From Gaiellales bacterium (lineage in GTDB: Bacteria; Actinomycetota; Thermoleophilia; Gaiellales; JAICJC01): a stretch of 64,000 nucleotides of DNA. The stretch covers positions 1-64,000 of the forward strand of contig DASUHM010000075.1 in assembly GCA_036273515.1 (NCBI GenBank), given 5' to 3'. This document shows positions 8,042 through 16,668 of this stretch, in pieces. Position numbers and translations under genes: made by a program. The notes below the pieces were generated by a model that ran no database searches, was not told where the DNA came from, and saw only the letters and a program-made list of their open reading frames with translations. Every line of letters starts with the position of its first letter. Positions within the stretch are counted from its first letter, which is position 1.

Positions 8042-8496
8042 AGGAGACCCGCGAGCGCATGGGCGACACCGTCGGCGCGCTCGCCGGGAAGGCCGACGTC
8101 GCCGGGCGCGTGAAGGGCTCGGTGGCCGCGAAGAAGGATGCGGTGACAGATCGCATCTCCGGCGCGAAGGAGCGGATGCCGGACGCCGGCCGCGCCGCGC
8201 GAAAGGGCGCCGGCATGGCACAGGAGAACCCCCTCGGGCTCGCGGCGGGGGCGATCGCCGCCGGCTTCGTGGTCGGGATGCTGCTGCCGTCGACGCGCGT
8301 GGAGAACGAGCGCCTCGGGCCGGTGTCCGACCAGATCAAGGAGCAGGCCCGCGAGGTGTCCGGCGAGGCGGTCCAGCATGGCAAGGACCTGGCGCAGGAC
8401 GTCGCCGAGAGCGCGGCGGACGTGGCCCGTGACTCCGGGCGCGAGCACGCGGAGCAGCTGCGCGAGTCCGTCGCGCAGCGTGCGCCGACCAGCTGA
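8005..8496 (+). CDS. DUF3618-domain protein
   Basis: A 163-residue protein that begins with the DUF3618 signature (IQQQIEETRERMGDTVGALAGKADV). A basic linker, one hydrophobic helix (about 77-95) and a long amphipathic C-terminal helix rich in Glu, Ala and Gln follow. AAGGAGG lies seven bases before the ATG although the gene begins inside the preceding reading frame. DUF3618 proteins usually accompany holin-X proteins and are thought to be membrane-associated; their activity is unknown. It is the last gene of the stress operon. Confidence 0.85.
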   Translation: MGEDPRHIQQQIEETRERMGDTVGALAGKADVAGRVKGSVAAKKDAVTDRISGAKERMPDAGRAARKGAGMAQENPLGLAAGAIAAGFVVGMLLPSTRVENERLGPVSDQIKEQAREVSGEAVQHGKDLAQDVAESAADVARDSGREHAEQLRESVAQRAPTS

Positions 8497-8564
8497 CAAC
8501 GGCGTGATGGTGCCGCCGCCGAGGTGGCCGCGGCGCCATCACGCCAACCACCCGAAGGAGCGAG

Positions 8565-8964
8565 GGCAAGAAGGCCGTCGTCACGGGTGCCGACAGTGGC
8601 ATCGGCCGCGCGGTCGCGATCGCCTTCGCCCGCGAGGACGCGGGCGTGGTCATCAGCTACCTCGATGAGCACGACGATGCGAAGGACACGGGCCACGTGG
8701 GTGGACGCCGGCCGAACCGCCGTGCTCGTGCCCGGTCACCTTGCCGGCGCCACTGCGTGCGAAGAGGTGATCGACGCGGCTGTCCGCGAGCTGGGGACCG
8801 ACCAGGTCGAGGGCTTCGGCGCGCAGACGCCGGTCGGCCGTGCCGGCCAGCCCGCGGAGCTTGCGCCGGTGTTCGTCATGCTCGCCTCCGACGAGGCCGG
8901 CTACGTCATCGGCGCCCGCGTCGCTGTCACCGGCGGCGCCCGCCGGCGAGCCGACGGGCCGTGA
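8565..8964 (+). pseudogene. SDR oxidoreductase remnant with internal deletion
   Basis: An N-terminal SDR block ([24 protein letters not shown], then [13 protein letters not shown]) is read in one frame. It continues after a frameshift near 8690 as [25 protein letters not shown]. The sequence then jumps directly to a typical SDR C-terminus ([30 protein letters not shown]). The middle of the protein, including the NAG motif and the Ser-Tyr-Lys active site, is absent. No proper start codon remains. The parent looks like the GRP/YghA-type SDRs common in stress clusters, fitting its position after the stress operon. It is almost certainly inactive. Confidence 0.75.
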
Positions 8965-9009
8965 TCAAAACCGGTATCTTGCGCGGCCACCCGTCGACGC
9001 GAGAGCCGG

Positions 9010-9438
9010 ATGGAGCACGAGGGGCACCTTCCCACCGATCTCACGGTCGCCGATCCCACCGCGACCGTTGCCTACCGCCTGGGCAAGCCACGCTTCGTTC
9101 ACCGCGAAGCGCACTACCTGTCGGTGCCCGTGACCTGCCGCCAGGGCACCGCGGCACTCGTAACCGGCCCGGCGCTCCGGCACGCGCGCGCCTGGCTTCG
9201 GCGCTGCGACGTCGACCCGCGCACGCCCGAGCTGCTCGACGACGGATTCGCGCGCATCGTCGACCTCGAATGGCCCTTCCCGTTCCGGAGCGACAACCCG
9301 GCGTCGCCCGAGTTCAACCGGCTCGCCTTCGGGTGGCGCTACCTGGTCGAGTTCGCCGCGGGCGACATGCTCGTCGCCGCCGTGCGCTGGAACCGCTTCG
9401 GCGGCGGACGGCTCCGGCCGGTGGCCGATCTGCGCTGA
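9010..9438 (+). CDS. Hypothetical protein
   Basis: A 142-residue soluble protein with no recognised family. It is rich in aromatic and charged residues ([29 protein letters not shown]) and contains one Cys pair 20 residues apart near its centre. No signal peptide or membrane helix is evident. The ATG follows the SDR remnant by 45 bp, with only a weak purine stretch (GAGAGCCGG). Codon use is normal for the window, which supports a real gene. Confidence 0.55.
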   Translation: MEHEGHLPTDLTVADPTATVAYRLGKPRFVHREAHYLSVPVTCRQGTAALVTGPALRHARAWLRRCDVDPRTPELLDDGFARIVDLEWPFPFRSDNPASPEFNRLAFGWRYLVEFAAGDMLVAAVRWNRFGGGRLRPVADLR

Positions 9439-9447
9439 GCCGCGTTC

Positions 9448-10251
9448 TCAGCGCCTCCCGCCGAGCGCCGCTCGGAGGCCGCCCTCGCGCACGAGCTGGT
9501 CGAGCTGCGCGCCCAGCAGGAACGCGATCGCGCTGGCATACAGGTAGCCGACCGTCGAGAGGACGAGCGCGAGGGTGCCTTCGGGCGTGCGCAGGTTGAC
9601 GACGTTCGCGAGCCAGTCCGCGTAGACGGCCGAGACGAGCAGCCAGGCGAGGACGATGAGGATCGAGCCGGCGCTCGCCCAGCGCCACGGCACGCGCTTG
9701 GCCGGGGCCACGTACACGAGCAGCGCGACGATGGCGTAGATCATGAGCGCCGGGACGACCACGCGCTCCGCGACGTCGATGGCCCTGACGTGCGGCTCGA
9801 AGGCGCCGCCGCCCGCGAAGGCCGCGACGATCCCGAGCACGGTGACGGCTACGGCCAGCGCGAAGGAGACGGCGAACCGGCGGACGAACCCCCGTCGCTC
9901 GGCGACGCCGTAGATGCGGTTGAGAGCGCCCGTGACGGCCCGCACGGCGCCCGAGACCTCCCAGATCGACACCGCGCAGCCGAAGGCGATCAACGCCGGG
10001 CTCGTCGAGGCGGCCTCGCGCTGGAGGCTCCAGATCACGGCGCCCATCCATTCCACCGGGAGGCGCGACGCAAGGCTCGGCTCGACCGTCCCTGACCAGA
10101 GCGACATCTCGTTCAGCGGACTCAGGAGCGCGACGGCCAGGAAGAGCAGCGCCGCCAGCGCCACGAGCAGCTGGAGCGCGATGGCGCTCGAATAGGTGAG
10201 GAGGGTGTTCGCCGCGAACCGCTCGGTCCAGGTGTCCACGAACGGCCGCAC
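9448..10251 (-). CDS. YihY/BrkB-family integral membrane protein
   Basis: A 267-residue protein with six hydrophobic helices. Conserved family features include the N-terminal [19 protein letters not shown] helix, [18 protein letters not shown] and the C-terminal [23 protein letters not shown] block. This is the YihY/virulence-factor-BrkB family (once mislabelled RNase BN), whose transport function is unresolved. The GTG start at 10251 leaves only a short cytoplasmic N-terminus before the first helix. It is convergent with the preceding hypothetical gene, 9 bp apart, and divergent from a VOC-domain gene. Confidence 0.85.
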   Translation of the reverse strand: MRPFVDTWTERFAANTLLTYSSAIALQLLVALAALLFLAVALLSPLNEMSLWSGTVEPSLASRLPVEWMGAVIWSLQREAASTSPALIAFGCAVSIWEVSGAVRAVTGALNRIYGVAERRGFVRRFAVSFALAVAVTVLGIVAAFAGGGAFEPHVRAIDVAERVVVPALMIYAIVALLVYVAPAKRVPWRWASAGSILIVLAWLLVSAVYADWLANVVNLRTPEGTLALVLSTVGYLYASAIAFLLGAQLDQLVREGGLRAALGGRR

Positions 10252-10342
10252 CTCGGCACGCAGCCGCAGCGCGCCGGACGCGGATTCTCGGGATGCCGTT
10301 CGTCGGCATCCACCCAGGCAAACGCGCGACTATGCTGGCGGC

Positions 10343-10732
10343 GTGGCACCCGACGAGTGGCCCGGGGGGATCGCCGCCATCACGCTCTTCTTCGAAGACC
10401 TGGAGGCGGCCCGTTCGTTCTACGCCGAGGTCTTCGGCCTGCCCGCCGTCTTCGAGGACGAGAGCTCGACGGTGTTCCGGTTCGGAGACACGCTGGTCAA
10501 CCTGCTGCGTGCGACCGAGGCGCCCGAGCTCGTGCAGCCGGCGGCCGTGGCGTCGCCAGACTCCGGCGTCCGGTTCCAGTTCACGCTCGGCGTGGAGGAC
10601 GTGGACGCGATGTGCGAGGAGCTCTCACGGCGCGGCGTCGAGCTCCTGAACGGGCCGATCGACCGGCCGTGGGGCATCCGCACGGCGAGCTTCCGCGATC
10701 CTGGCGGGCACGTCTGGGAGATCGCGCACTAG
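10343..10732 (+). CDS. VOC/glyoxalase-superfamily protein
   Basis: A 129-residue single vicinal-oxygen-chelate domain. It shows ITLFFEDLEAARSFYAEVFGLP near the start and the C-terminal FRDPGGHVWEIAH, whose His and Glu are typical metal-site positions. VOC proteins include glyoxalase I, dioxygenases and antibiotic-binding proteins, so the reaction cannot be named. The GTG start is favoured because TATGCT (10331-10336) sits six bases upstream as a likely -10 box, so the mRNA would be essentially leaderless. It converges on the hydantoinase gene. Confidence 0.8.
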   Translation: MAPDEWPGGIAAITLFFEDLEAARSFYAEVFGLPAVFEDESSTVFRFGDTLVNLLRATEAPELVQPAAVASPDSGVRFQFTLGVEDVDAMCEELSRRGVELLNGPIDRPWGIRTASFRDPGGHVWEIAH

Positions 10733-10745
10733 CCGGTCGGGCCGG

Positions 10746-12128
10746 CTAGATCCCGAGCGGGTCGAACGTCTGGCGCCGCACGAACTTCCCGTGCCCCGGC
10801 TTGGTCACGATCCGGCCGTCGTCGAAGACGACCGTCCCGCGCGACAGCGTCAGCCGCGGCGAGCCGCGGAGCTCCTGGCCCTCGTAGATGTCGTAGTCGA
10901 CGTTCATGAACGACGTCTCCACCCCGAAGACATGCCGCCGGTTCGGGTCGAAGACGACGATGTCGGCGTCGGCGCCCGCCTCGATGACGCCCTTCTGCGG
11001 GTAGAGCCCGAACATCTTCGCGATCGCCGTCGAGGTGATCTCGACGACCCGGTTCATCGAGAGGCGGCCCTCGCGCACGCCGTGCTCCCACATCATCGGC
11101 AGCCGGTGCTGGATCGCCGCCAGGCCGTTCGGGATCTTCGAGAAGTCGCCCAGGCCCAGCCGCTTCTGCTCGTCGTTGAACGGGCAGTGGTCGGTCGAGA
11201 TGCTCTGCAGGTGGTCGAAGCGCAGCGCGTCCCACAGGAACGGTTGGTTGGAGGCGTCGCGCAGCGGCGGTGAGCACACGTACCGGGCGCCGACGAAGTC
11301 CGGCCGGCGCAGGTCGTCGATCGAGTTGAAGAGGTACTGGATGCAGGTCTCGCCGTAGGCGGCGACGCCGCGGCTGCGCGCTCGGATGATCTCCTCGGCC
11401 GCGTCGCGGCAGGAGACATGGACGACGAAGACCGGCGCGCCCGCGAACTCGGCGAGCCGCACGGCCCGCCCGGTCGCCTCCGCCTCCATCGTCTCGGGCC
11501 GGGTGAGCGCATGGTGGATGGGATCGGTCTGCCCGTTGGCGAGCGCGGTGTTCACGAGGTGCTGGATCGCGAAGCCGTTCTCGCAGTGCACCATCACGAG
11601 CGTCTCGAGCTCCCGCGAGTGCTCGAGCACGGCCAGGAACTGATCGTCGGTCACCATCAGCACGTTCGGGTAGGCGAGGAAGACCTTGAAGCTCGTGATG
11701 CCCTCGTCGACCATCGAGCGCATGTCGGCGATCGTCTCCTTGTCGGCGTTCGTGATCGCCATGTGGAAGCCGTAGTCGACGTGGGCGGCGCCCTCGGCGC
11801 GGCCCATCCACTCCTCGAGCGAGCTGCGCAGGCCGTTGGGGTGCACCTGCAGCGCGAAGTCGACGATGCACGTCGTCCCGCCCGCGGCCGCGGCCTGGGT
11901 GCCGGTGTCGTAGTCGTCGGAGCTGTGCGTGCCGCCGAACGGCATCGACATGTGCGTGTGGTTGTCGATCGCCCCCGGCAGGACGAAGCAGCCGGCCGCG
12001 TCGATCACCTCGGCGTCGACGTTCTCGAACGTCCCGAGGCCGGCGATCGTCTCGCCGTCGACGAGCACATCGGCCCTGGACGTCCCGGCGGCGTTGACGA
12101 CGGTGCCGCCACGGATGATCTTCCTCAT
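10746..12128 (-). CDS. hydA: Dihydropyrimidinase / D-hydantoinase
   Basis: A 460-residue cyclic amidohydrolase of normal family length. Metal-site motifs are visible: GAIDNHTHMSMPFGG (the H-x-H pair, about 57-59), the carbamylated-lysine region GITSFKVFLAYP, VMVHCENG, VVHVSCRDA and STDHCPF (metal Asp). It hydrolyses dihydropyrimidines or 5-substituted hydantoins to N-carbamoyl amino acids. AGGAAGG lies ten bases upstream of the ATG. The carbamoylase gene is 21 bp upstream in the same operon and would convert the product to a free amino acid, ammonia and CO2. Whether dihydrouracil or a hydantoin is the substrate is open. Confidence 0.92.
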   Translation of the reverse strand: MRKIIRGGTVVNAAGTSRADVLVDGETIAGLGTFENVDAEVIDAAGCFVLPGAIDNHTHMSMPFGGTHSSDDYDTGTQAAAAGGTTCIVDFALQVHPNGLRSSLEEWMGRAEGAAHVDYGFHMAITNADKETIADMRSMVDEGITSFKVFLAYPNVLMVTDDQFLAVLEHSRELETLVMVHCENGFAIQHLVNTALANGQTDPIHHALTRPETMEAEATGRAVRLAEFAGAPVFVVHVSCRDAAEEIIRARSRGVAAYGETCIQYLFNSIDDLRRPDFVGARYVCSPPLRDASNQPFLWDALRFDHLQSISTDHCPFNDEQKRLGLGDFSKIPNGLAAIQHRLPMMWEHGVREGRLSMNRVVEITSTAIAKMFGLYPQKGVIEAGADADIVVFDPNRRHVFGVETSFMNVDYDIYEGQELRGSPRLTLSRGTVVFDDGRIVTKPGHGKFVRRQTFDPLGI

Positions 12129-12149
12129 GGCTCTTTGCCCCTTCCTGAA

Positions 12150-13385
12150 TTAGCCGGCCGCGACCAGATCGACCGCGTGGCCCACGGTCTGCGCATATGC
12201 TCGGATGGCCAGCTCGAGGTGCTCGATCGGCGTGTCCTCCTCCTTCGCGTGGCTGATCCCGTTCGTGGAGGACGAGAAGAGCATCACGGTGGGGACGAGG
12301 CGCGCCATCTCCGCGGCGTCGTGCAGCGGGCCGGACGGGAGCGCGTGGTCCGTCCCGCTGACCGCCTGACAGGCCGCGCGCGCGGCCGCGATCAGGTCGG
12401 GATCGAACGGGAGCGGCTCGATCTGCCAGATCCGCTCCCACGCCACGGTGCATTTCTCGACCGCCGCGGCCTCGTCGGCGCTCGCCTTCGCCTCGGCGAG
12501 CATGGCGGCGAGCTCGCCGGCGTCGAGGTGGCGCTGGTCGAGCAGCACGGTCGTCACGCCGGGGATGACCGTGGCAACGCCGGGGACGCACTCGGCCGAC
12601 CCGACCGTGGCGACGCCCTTGTGGCGGACGGCCCCGTCGCGGGCCGCGAGCGCGAACCGCGAGGCGGCCAGGAACGAGTCGCGCCGGACCGGCATCGGCG
12701 TCGACCCGGAGTGGGCCGCCTGCCCGGTGAAGACGATGCGGTGCCGCTCGACGCCGAACGTCCCGAGCACCGTCCCGACGGCGAGGCCGGCCGCCTCGAG
12801 CACCGGGCCCTGCTCGATGTGCAGCTCGAGATAGGCGCGCACGTCCGCCAGCCGGCCGGCGGCGACATGGGCCTGGTCGAGGTCGACGCCGTACTCGCCG
12901 ACGACGTCCGCCAGCCGGTCGCCGGCGGCGTCGCGCAGGTCGCGCACGTCGTCGGGCTTGATGCTGCCGCTCAGCCACGACGAGCCGAACAGGCTGCGGC
13001 CGAAGCGCGCGCCCTCCTCGTCGGCGAAGTCGATCAGCGACACCGAGCACGGCGGCGTGCCCGCCTCGGCGATCGTCCGCAGCACCTCGAGCGCCCCGAG
13101 GACGCCGAGCGCGCCGTCGAGCCAGCCGCCGCTCGGCACCGAGTCGATGTGCGAGCCGATCACGACCGTCTCCGGCCGCGCGCCCTCGAGGCGGGCCCAC
13201 AGGTTGCCGGCTTCGTCGACGTCGACGCTGACGGGCAGCTCGCCCAGCCGCTCGCGCAGGAACCCGCGGGCGTTGTCCCACTCCGCCGTCCAGCACAACC
13301 GGCGGGCGCCGCCCGGGCCGCCGGTCAGGTCGGCGAGGGCGCGCAGGTCGGCGATGGCGCGGTCGGGGCGGGCGGCGATCTCCAT
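12150..13385 (-). CDS. M20-family N-carbamoyl-L-amino-acid hydrolase / beta-ureidopropionase-type
   Basis: A 411-residue amidohydrolase of the hydantoinase/carbamoylase branch of M20. Motifs are GSHIDSVPSGGWLDGALG (metal His and Asp), DFADEEGARFG (catalytic and metal Glu), ELHIEQGPVLE, GQAAHSGSTPM and the C-terminal SGPLHDA and SSTNGISH. It cleaves N-carbamoyl amino acids, so it follows directly on the hydantoinase reaction. The ATG at 13385 lies five bases after the LLM stop. Length matches HyuC/AmaB-type enzymes; stereospecificity and substrate are not readable. Confidence 0.9.
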   Translation of the reverse strand: MEIAARPDRAIADLRALADLTGGPGGARRLCWTAEWDNARGFLRERLGELPVSVDVDEAGNLWARLEGARPETVVIGSHIDSVPSGGWLDGALGVLGALEVLRTIAEAGTPPCSVSLIDFADEEGARFGRSLFGSSWLSGSIKPDDVRDLRDAAGDRLADVVGEYGVDLDQAHVAAGRLADVRAYLELHIEQGPVLEAAGLAVGTVLGTFGVERHRIVFTGQAAHSGSTPMPVRRDSFLAASRFALAARDGAVRHKGVATVGSAECVPGVATVIPGVTTVLLDQRHLDAGELAAMLAEAKASADEAAAVEKCTVAWERIWQIEPLPFDPDLIAAARAACQAVSGTDHALPSGPLHDAAEMARLVPTVMLFSSSTNGISHAKEEDTPIEHLELAIRAYAQTVGHAVDLVAAG

Positions 13386-13390
13386 CTCGC

Positions 13391-14395
13391 TCAGGCCTTC
13401 TGCTTGAAGAGCGGGATGATGTGCTCGCCGTACGCGCGCAGGATCTCCTCCTGGTGTCCCGTCATCAGGTAGATGTTGAACTGCTCGACGCCCTGCGCCT
13501 CGAGCGTGCGCAGCTTCGCGATGTGCTCCTCGATCGAACCGAGGATGCAGAACCGGTCGCAGGTCTCGTCGTCGACGAACTCGCCGTGCTTGGCGCCCTC
13601 GCGGCTGTGGTCGGCGTAGTCGTAGAACTCGCGCCGCGCGAGGTAGCTCGTGAGGCTCTCGGGGAGCATCGACTGGTCGTAGCGCTTGAGCAGGTCGACG
13701 ACGTGGTTCGAGACCATCGCGGGGAACCAGCGCACGGCGTCGCGGGCCACGGCCATGTCGTCGCCGATTGCAACGGGCGCGCAGACGATCGGCGCCAGCT
13801 CGCCCGGCGTCCGCCCGCCCTTCTCCGCCGCGCCGCGGGCCTGGCCCATGATCCAGTCGATGATGTCGGGGTCGGCCAGCTGGATCACGACGCCGTCCGC
13901 CTGGCGGCCGGCGACGCCGAGCGCCCGCGGGCCGTATCCCGCCGCCCAGACCGGGATCCGGGGCAGGTCCTTGGCCCACTCGAGCACGATGTCCTTGCCG
14001 TTCCAGGTCACCGGGCGGCCGTTGGACATGTCGCGGATCAGCGCCGTCGCGGCCTCGAACTCGGCGATCTTCACCGGCTGGAGCCCGATCGTGCGCCGGG
14101 CCGAGTCGCCCCGCCCGATCATCACGACGACCCGGCCGGGGATGATCGTGTTCAGCGTCGCGTGGAAGCTGGCCGTGACCGTGGGCTCGCGCGTGCCCGG
14201 GTTCGTCACGCAGAAGCCGAGCCCGATCGCTTGAGTCTGCACGGCGGCCGCGGTGACGAGAACGCACCCCTCCTGCCAGAGGATGTGCGAGTCGTACGTG
14301 TAGGCCCAGTCGAACCCGCAGTCCTCGGCCAGCCGCACGAGCTCGACGAACCGGGAGCACGGGGGATCGGGAAGGATCGTGACGCCGAACTCGAT
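13391..14395 (-). CDS. LLM-class flavin/F420-dependent oxidoreductase with apparent ATC start
   Basis: A 334-residue luciferase-like barrel: VRLAEDCGFDWAYTYDSH near the N-terminus, GLGFCVTNPGTREPTVTA, GRVVVMIGRGDSARR, and LPRIPVWAAGYGPRALGVAGRQADGVVIQ. It resembles methylene-H4MPT reductase/F420-type enzymes. The first beta-strand (EFGVTILPDPP) is clearly coding but has no NTG start. The only plausible start is ATC at 14395, seven bases after a perfect AGGAGG. The next standard start, GTG 14338, would delete that strand. As first gene of the hydantoinase operon it may oxidise or open a pyrimidine or hydantoin precursor, which is inference. Confidence 0.82.
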   Translation of the reverse strand: MEFGVTILPDPPCSRFVELVRLAEDCGFDWAYTYDSHILWQEGCVLVTAAAVQTQAIGLGFCVTNPGTREPTVTASFHATLNTIIPGRVVVMIGRGDSARRTIGLQPVKIAEFEAATALIRDMSNGRPVTWNGKDIVLEWAKDLPRIPVWAAGYGPRALGVAGRQADGVVIQLADPDIIDWIMGQARGAAEKGGRTPGELAPIVCAPVAIGDDMAVARDAVRWFPAMVSNHVVDLLKRYDQSMLPESLTSYLARREFYDYADHSREGAKHGEFVDDETCDRFCILGSIEEHIAKLRTLEAQGVEQFNIYLMTGHQEEILRAYGEHIIPLFKQKA

Positions 14396-14633
14396 CGGAG
14401 AACCTCCTGACGGCGGCCGCCTCGGCCGCGCCGCGCCACCCTATCAGCCCGGGCCGGCGCAATTTCGTCGCGCCCCCGGCGCACTCGTCACCTGCCGGTC
14501 GTCGCGCCTGGCGCGACGGCCTTGGTGGGCGCGGGCCCACTCCGCCACGGCGCCGGTGGGCTCCATCACGGGCGCGGGCGTCCCGTACCTGCTCGTCGTC
14601 TGCGCCGCGCGCGCTAGAGCGGCCGGGCCGAGG

Positions 14634-15323
14634 TCAGGCGAGGAAGCGCGGCTCCTCGCCGCCGACCAGCACGAGCACCTTGCCCGCCAGCGACTCGTCG
14701 CCGATCAGCCGGAGGGCGGCGTCGACGACCTCGTCCACGCCGATGACCGTTGGCGGGGGCGGCGCGATGTCCTCGATGGACGCAGTCTCGAGCGCCTCGA
14801 GCACACCCTTGGTCGCGACGGTGTGCGGGCACAGGCAGTTCACGCGCACGCCGTCGACCCGGCCGAGCGCCGTCGTGAGGCGGATCACGCCGGCCTTGGC
14901 CACCGCGTACTCGACTCCCGCGTAGGGATCGCGGCCCAGACCTGCGGACGAGGCCACGTTGACGACGCAGCCTCCGTTTGCGGCGAGCGCCGGAAGCGCG
15001 TGGCGGGTCGCCTCCATCACGGCGCCGAGGTTCAGCTCGAGCGGCGTGCGCCAATCGGCGTTCTGCGGATACGTCGGTGACGCGTAGCCGCCGGCGTTGT
15101 TCACCAGGATGTGCAGGCCGCCGAGCCGCTCCACCGCCTCGGCCACCATCCGGGCGCCCTCCCCGGGGCGGCCGAGGTCGCACCGGATCGGCGCGTGGTC
15201 GCGATCGGCGACGACGACCCGCGCGCCGTACGACTCGAGTGCGGCGGCGATGGCCGCGCCGATCCCGCGCGCACCGCCGGTGACGAGGGCCATACGGCCG
15301 GCGAGGCTGGATGGGGATTCCAT
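14634..15323 (-). CDS. SDR-family oxidoreductase
   Basis: A 229-residue short-chain dehydrogenase. TGGARGIG (15-22) binds NAD(P), NNAGGYA marks the substrate side, and the active site is Ser in NVASSAG plus YAVAK. The segment between the first strand and the NAG motif is short, so the protein is near the lower length limit for classical SDRs. The long acidic tail ends VGGEEPRFLA. It stands alone, divergent from the Ppx/GppA-like gene. The 238 bp between its 3' end and the LLM gene hold no convincing gene. Confidence 0.85.
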   Translation of the reverse strand: MESPSSLAGRMALVTGGARGIGAAIAAALESYGARVVVADRDHAPIRCDLGRPGEGARMVAEAVERLGGLHILVNNAGGYASPTYPQNADWRTPLELNLGAVMEATRHALPALAANGGCVVNVASSAGLGRDPYAGVEYAVAKAGVIRLTTALGRVDGVRVNCLCPHTVATKGVLEALETASIEDIAPPPPTVIGVDEVVDAALRLIGDESLAGKVLVLVGGEEPRFLA

Positions 15324-15391
15324 CGACCCATACGTACCCCGCCGCCACCCTGACCGTTTCTTCCGCCATATCTGCGGGTAGTTCGTAGCGA

Positions 15392-16585
15392 ATGAGCACG
15401 ACCGCCTACTACTTCGTCGTCATCCTCCTCGGCGTCTTCAACGTCGTTCTGGCAGCGGTGGCGTACATGCAGCGGGCGAGGCAGATCCGCGGAGGCCGGC
15501 TGCACGAGCAGCAGCTGAAGCTGGCGGAGTCGCGGAACGAGCTGGCCGAGTCGCGCTTGCGCCGCCTGGACGACCAGATCGAGCTGATGGGCCAGATCCG
15601 CGACACGCTCGCGGCGGTGCCTCCGCCCGGGAGCGGCGCGATCGTCGGCGTCATCGACGTGGGCTCGGCGACGATGCGCCTCACCGTCGCCCGGCGCGCC
15701 GGCGGCGAGTGGGAGCGGCTTGGCGGCGAGCGCGCGTTCCTGCGCCTCGGGGCCGAGCTCGAGCGCGAGGGCGGGTACTCGGACGAGGTGCTCGCCCGCG
15801 TCGGCGTCGAGGCGCGCAGGTTCATGGAGGCGGCCGACGCGCTCCGGTGCGAGCGCCTGGCGATCGTGGTCACCGCCCCGGGCCGCTCGGGCCGGAACCC
15901 CGACGCGCTGCTCTCGCAGATCACGCTTGCGACCGGCCGGACGCCGTGCCTGCTCACGCCCGCCCAGGAGGCCAGCCTGACCTTCGCCGGGGCGGCGACC
16001 GGCATGCTCGGCGGCGGCGAGGCGGGGGTCGTCTGCGATGTGGGCGGCGGCTCGACCGAGGTCTCGTACGGAACGCTGCGCGGCGGCGTGGACGTGGTCG
16101 GATCGTTCGACGTCGGAGCGGTGCGCCTGGCCGAGCGCGCATTCGGGCACGACCCGCCGACGCCGGAGGAGCTGGACGCTGCGCGCGTCTACACCCGCAG
16201 CCGGCTGGCGTTCGACCAGCGCGCGACGGCCCGGGTGGCGCTCGTCACGGGCGGGTGCGCCCACGCCCTGGCGAAGCTCGGGGTGTCGGTGCTCGAGCCG
16301 GTGACGTTCGAGGCGGTGACCGCGAGGCTGGCCGCCGGGAACGGTCAGGCGAAGGGCGTTCCCCGGCACCGCCGCCGGGCCCTCCCGGCCGGGATCGTCG
16401 TCTTCGAGCGGCTCCACGAGATCCTCGGGATGCCGCTCACGATCGCCGCGGGCGGGCTCAGACGGGGCGTGCTCGGCGAGCTCGACGAGGACCGCTTCCA
16501 TGACAAGCACGTGGCCGGCCCGCTGCCCGGCGAGCCTGACCTCGGGGACGCCGTCAGACGCCGCGAAGATCGAGCCTGCGGCTGA
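15392..16585 (+). CDS. Membrane-anchored Ppx/GppA phosphatase-like protein
   Basis: A 397-residue protein with an unusual layout: one N-terminal transmembrane helix (about 5-26), a charged coiled coil (about 30-70, with SRNELAESRLRRLDDQ), then a Ppx/GppA domain. The domain shows VIDVGSATMRL (87-97, phosphate loop), LTPAQEASL (188-196, with the likely catalytic Glu193), and CDVGGGSTEVS (215-225). The family hydrolyses polyphosphate or pppGpp; the enzymes I know are soluble, so the anchor is notable. The second phosphate loop is conserved, suggesting an active fold. The last 40 residues are low-complexity. The start has TAGTTC seven bases upstream, a possible leaderless promoter. Confidence 0.8.
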   Translation: MSTTAYYFVVILLGVFNVVLAAVAYMQRARQIRGGRLHEQQLKLAESRNELAESRLRRLDDQIELMGQIRDTLAAVPPPGSGAIVGVIDVGSATMRLTVARRAGGEWERLGGERAFLRLGAELEREGGYSDEVLARVGVEARRFMEAADALRCERLAIVVTAPGRSGRNPDALLSQITLATGRTPCLLTPAQEASLTFAGAATGMLGGGEAGVVCDVGGGSTEVSYGTLRGGVDVVGSFDVGAVRLAERAFGHDPPTPEELDAARVYTRSRLAFDQRATARVALVTGGCAHALAKLGVSVLEPVTFEAVTARLAAGNGQAKGVPRHRRRALPAGIVVFERLHEILGMPLTIAAGGLRRGVLGELDEDRFHDKHVAGPLPGEPDLGDAVRRREDRACG

Positions 16586-16668
16586 GCAGGAACGGCAGGC
16601 CGGCGCCGGCGACGCGCCACACGTTGCTGCGAGCCGGCGAGCGACCGGTCCCCGGTTACCCTTCGTCC

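Noticed and set aside
10729-13296. Very long open frame (about 855 codons) in another minus-strand frame across the hydantoinase and carbamoylase genes
   Set aside because: It is an overlapping frame in GC-rich DNA, with Arg/Gly/Pro-rich low-complexity translation. The other frames give intact, motif-complete enzymes.
14505-14615. Short plus-strand stretch reading APVGSITGAGVPYLLVV, like the end of a FecCD-type iron-siderophore permease
   Set aside because: The similarity covers only about 20 residues, has no stop or further family blocks, and could be chance.
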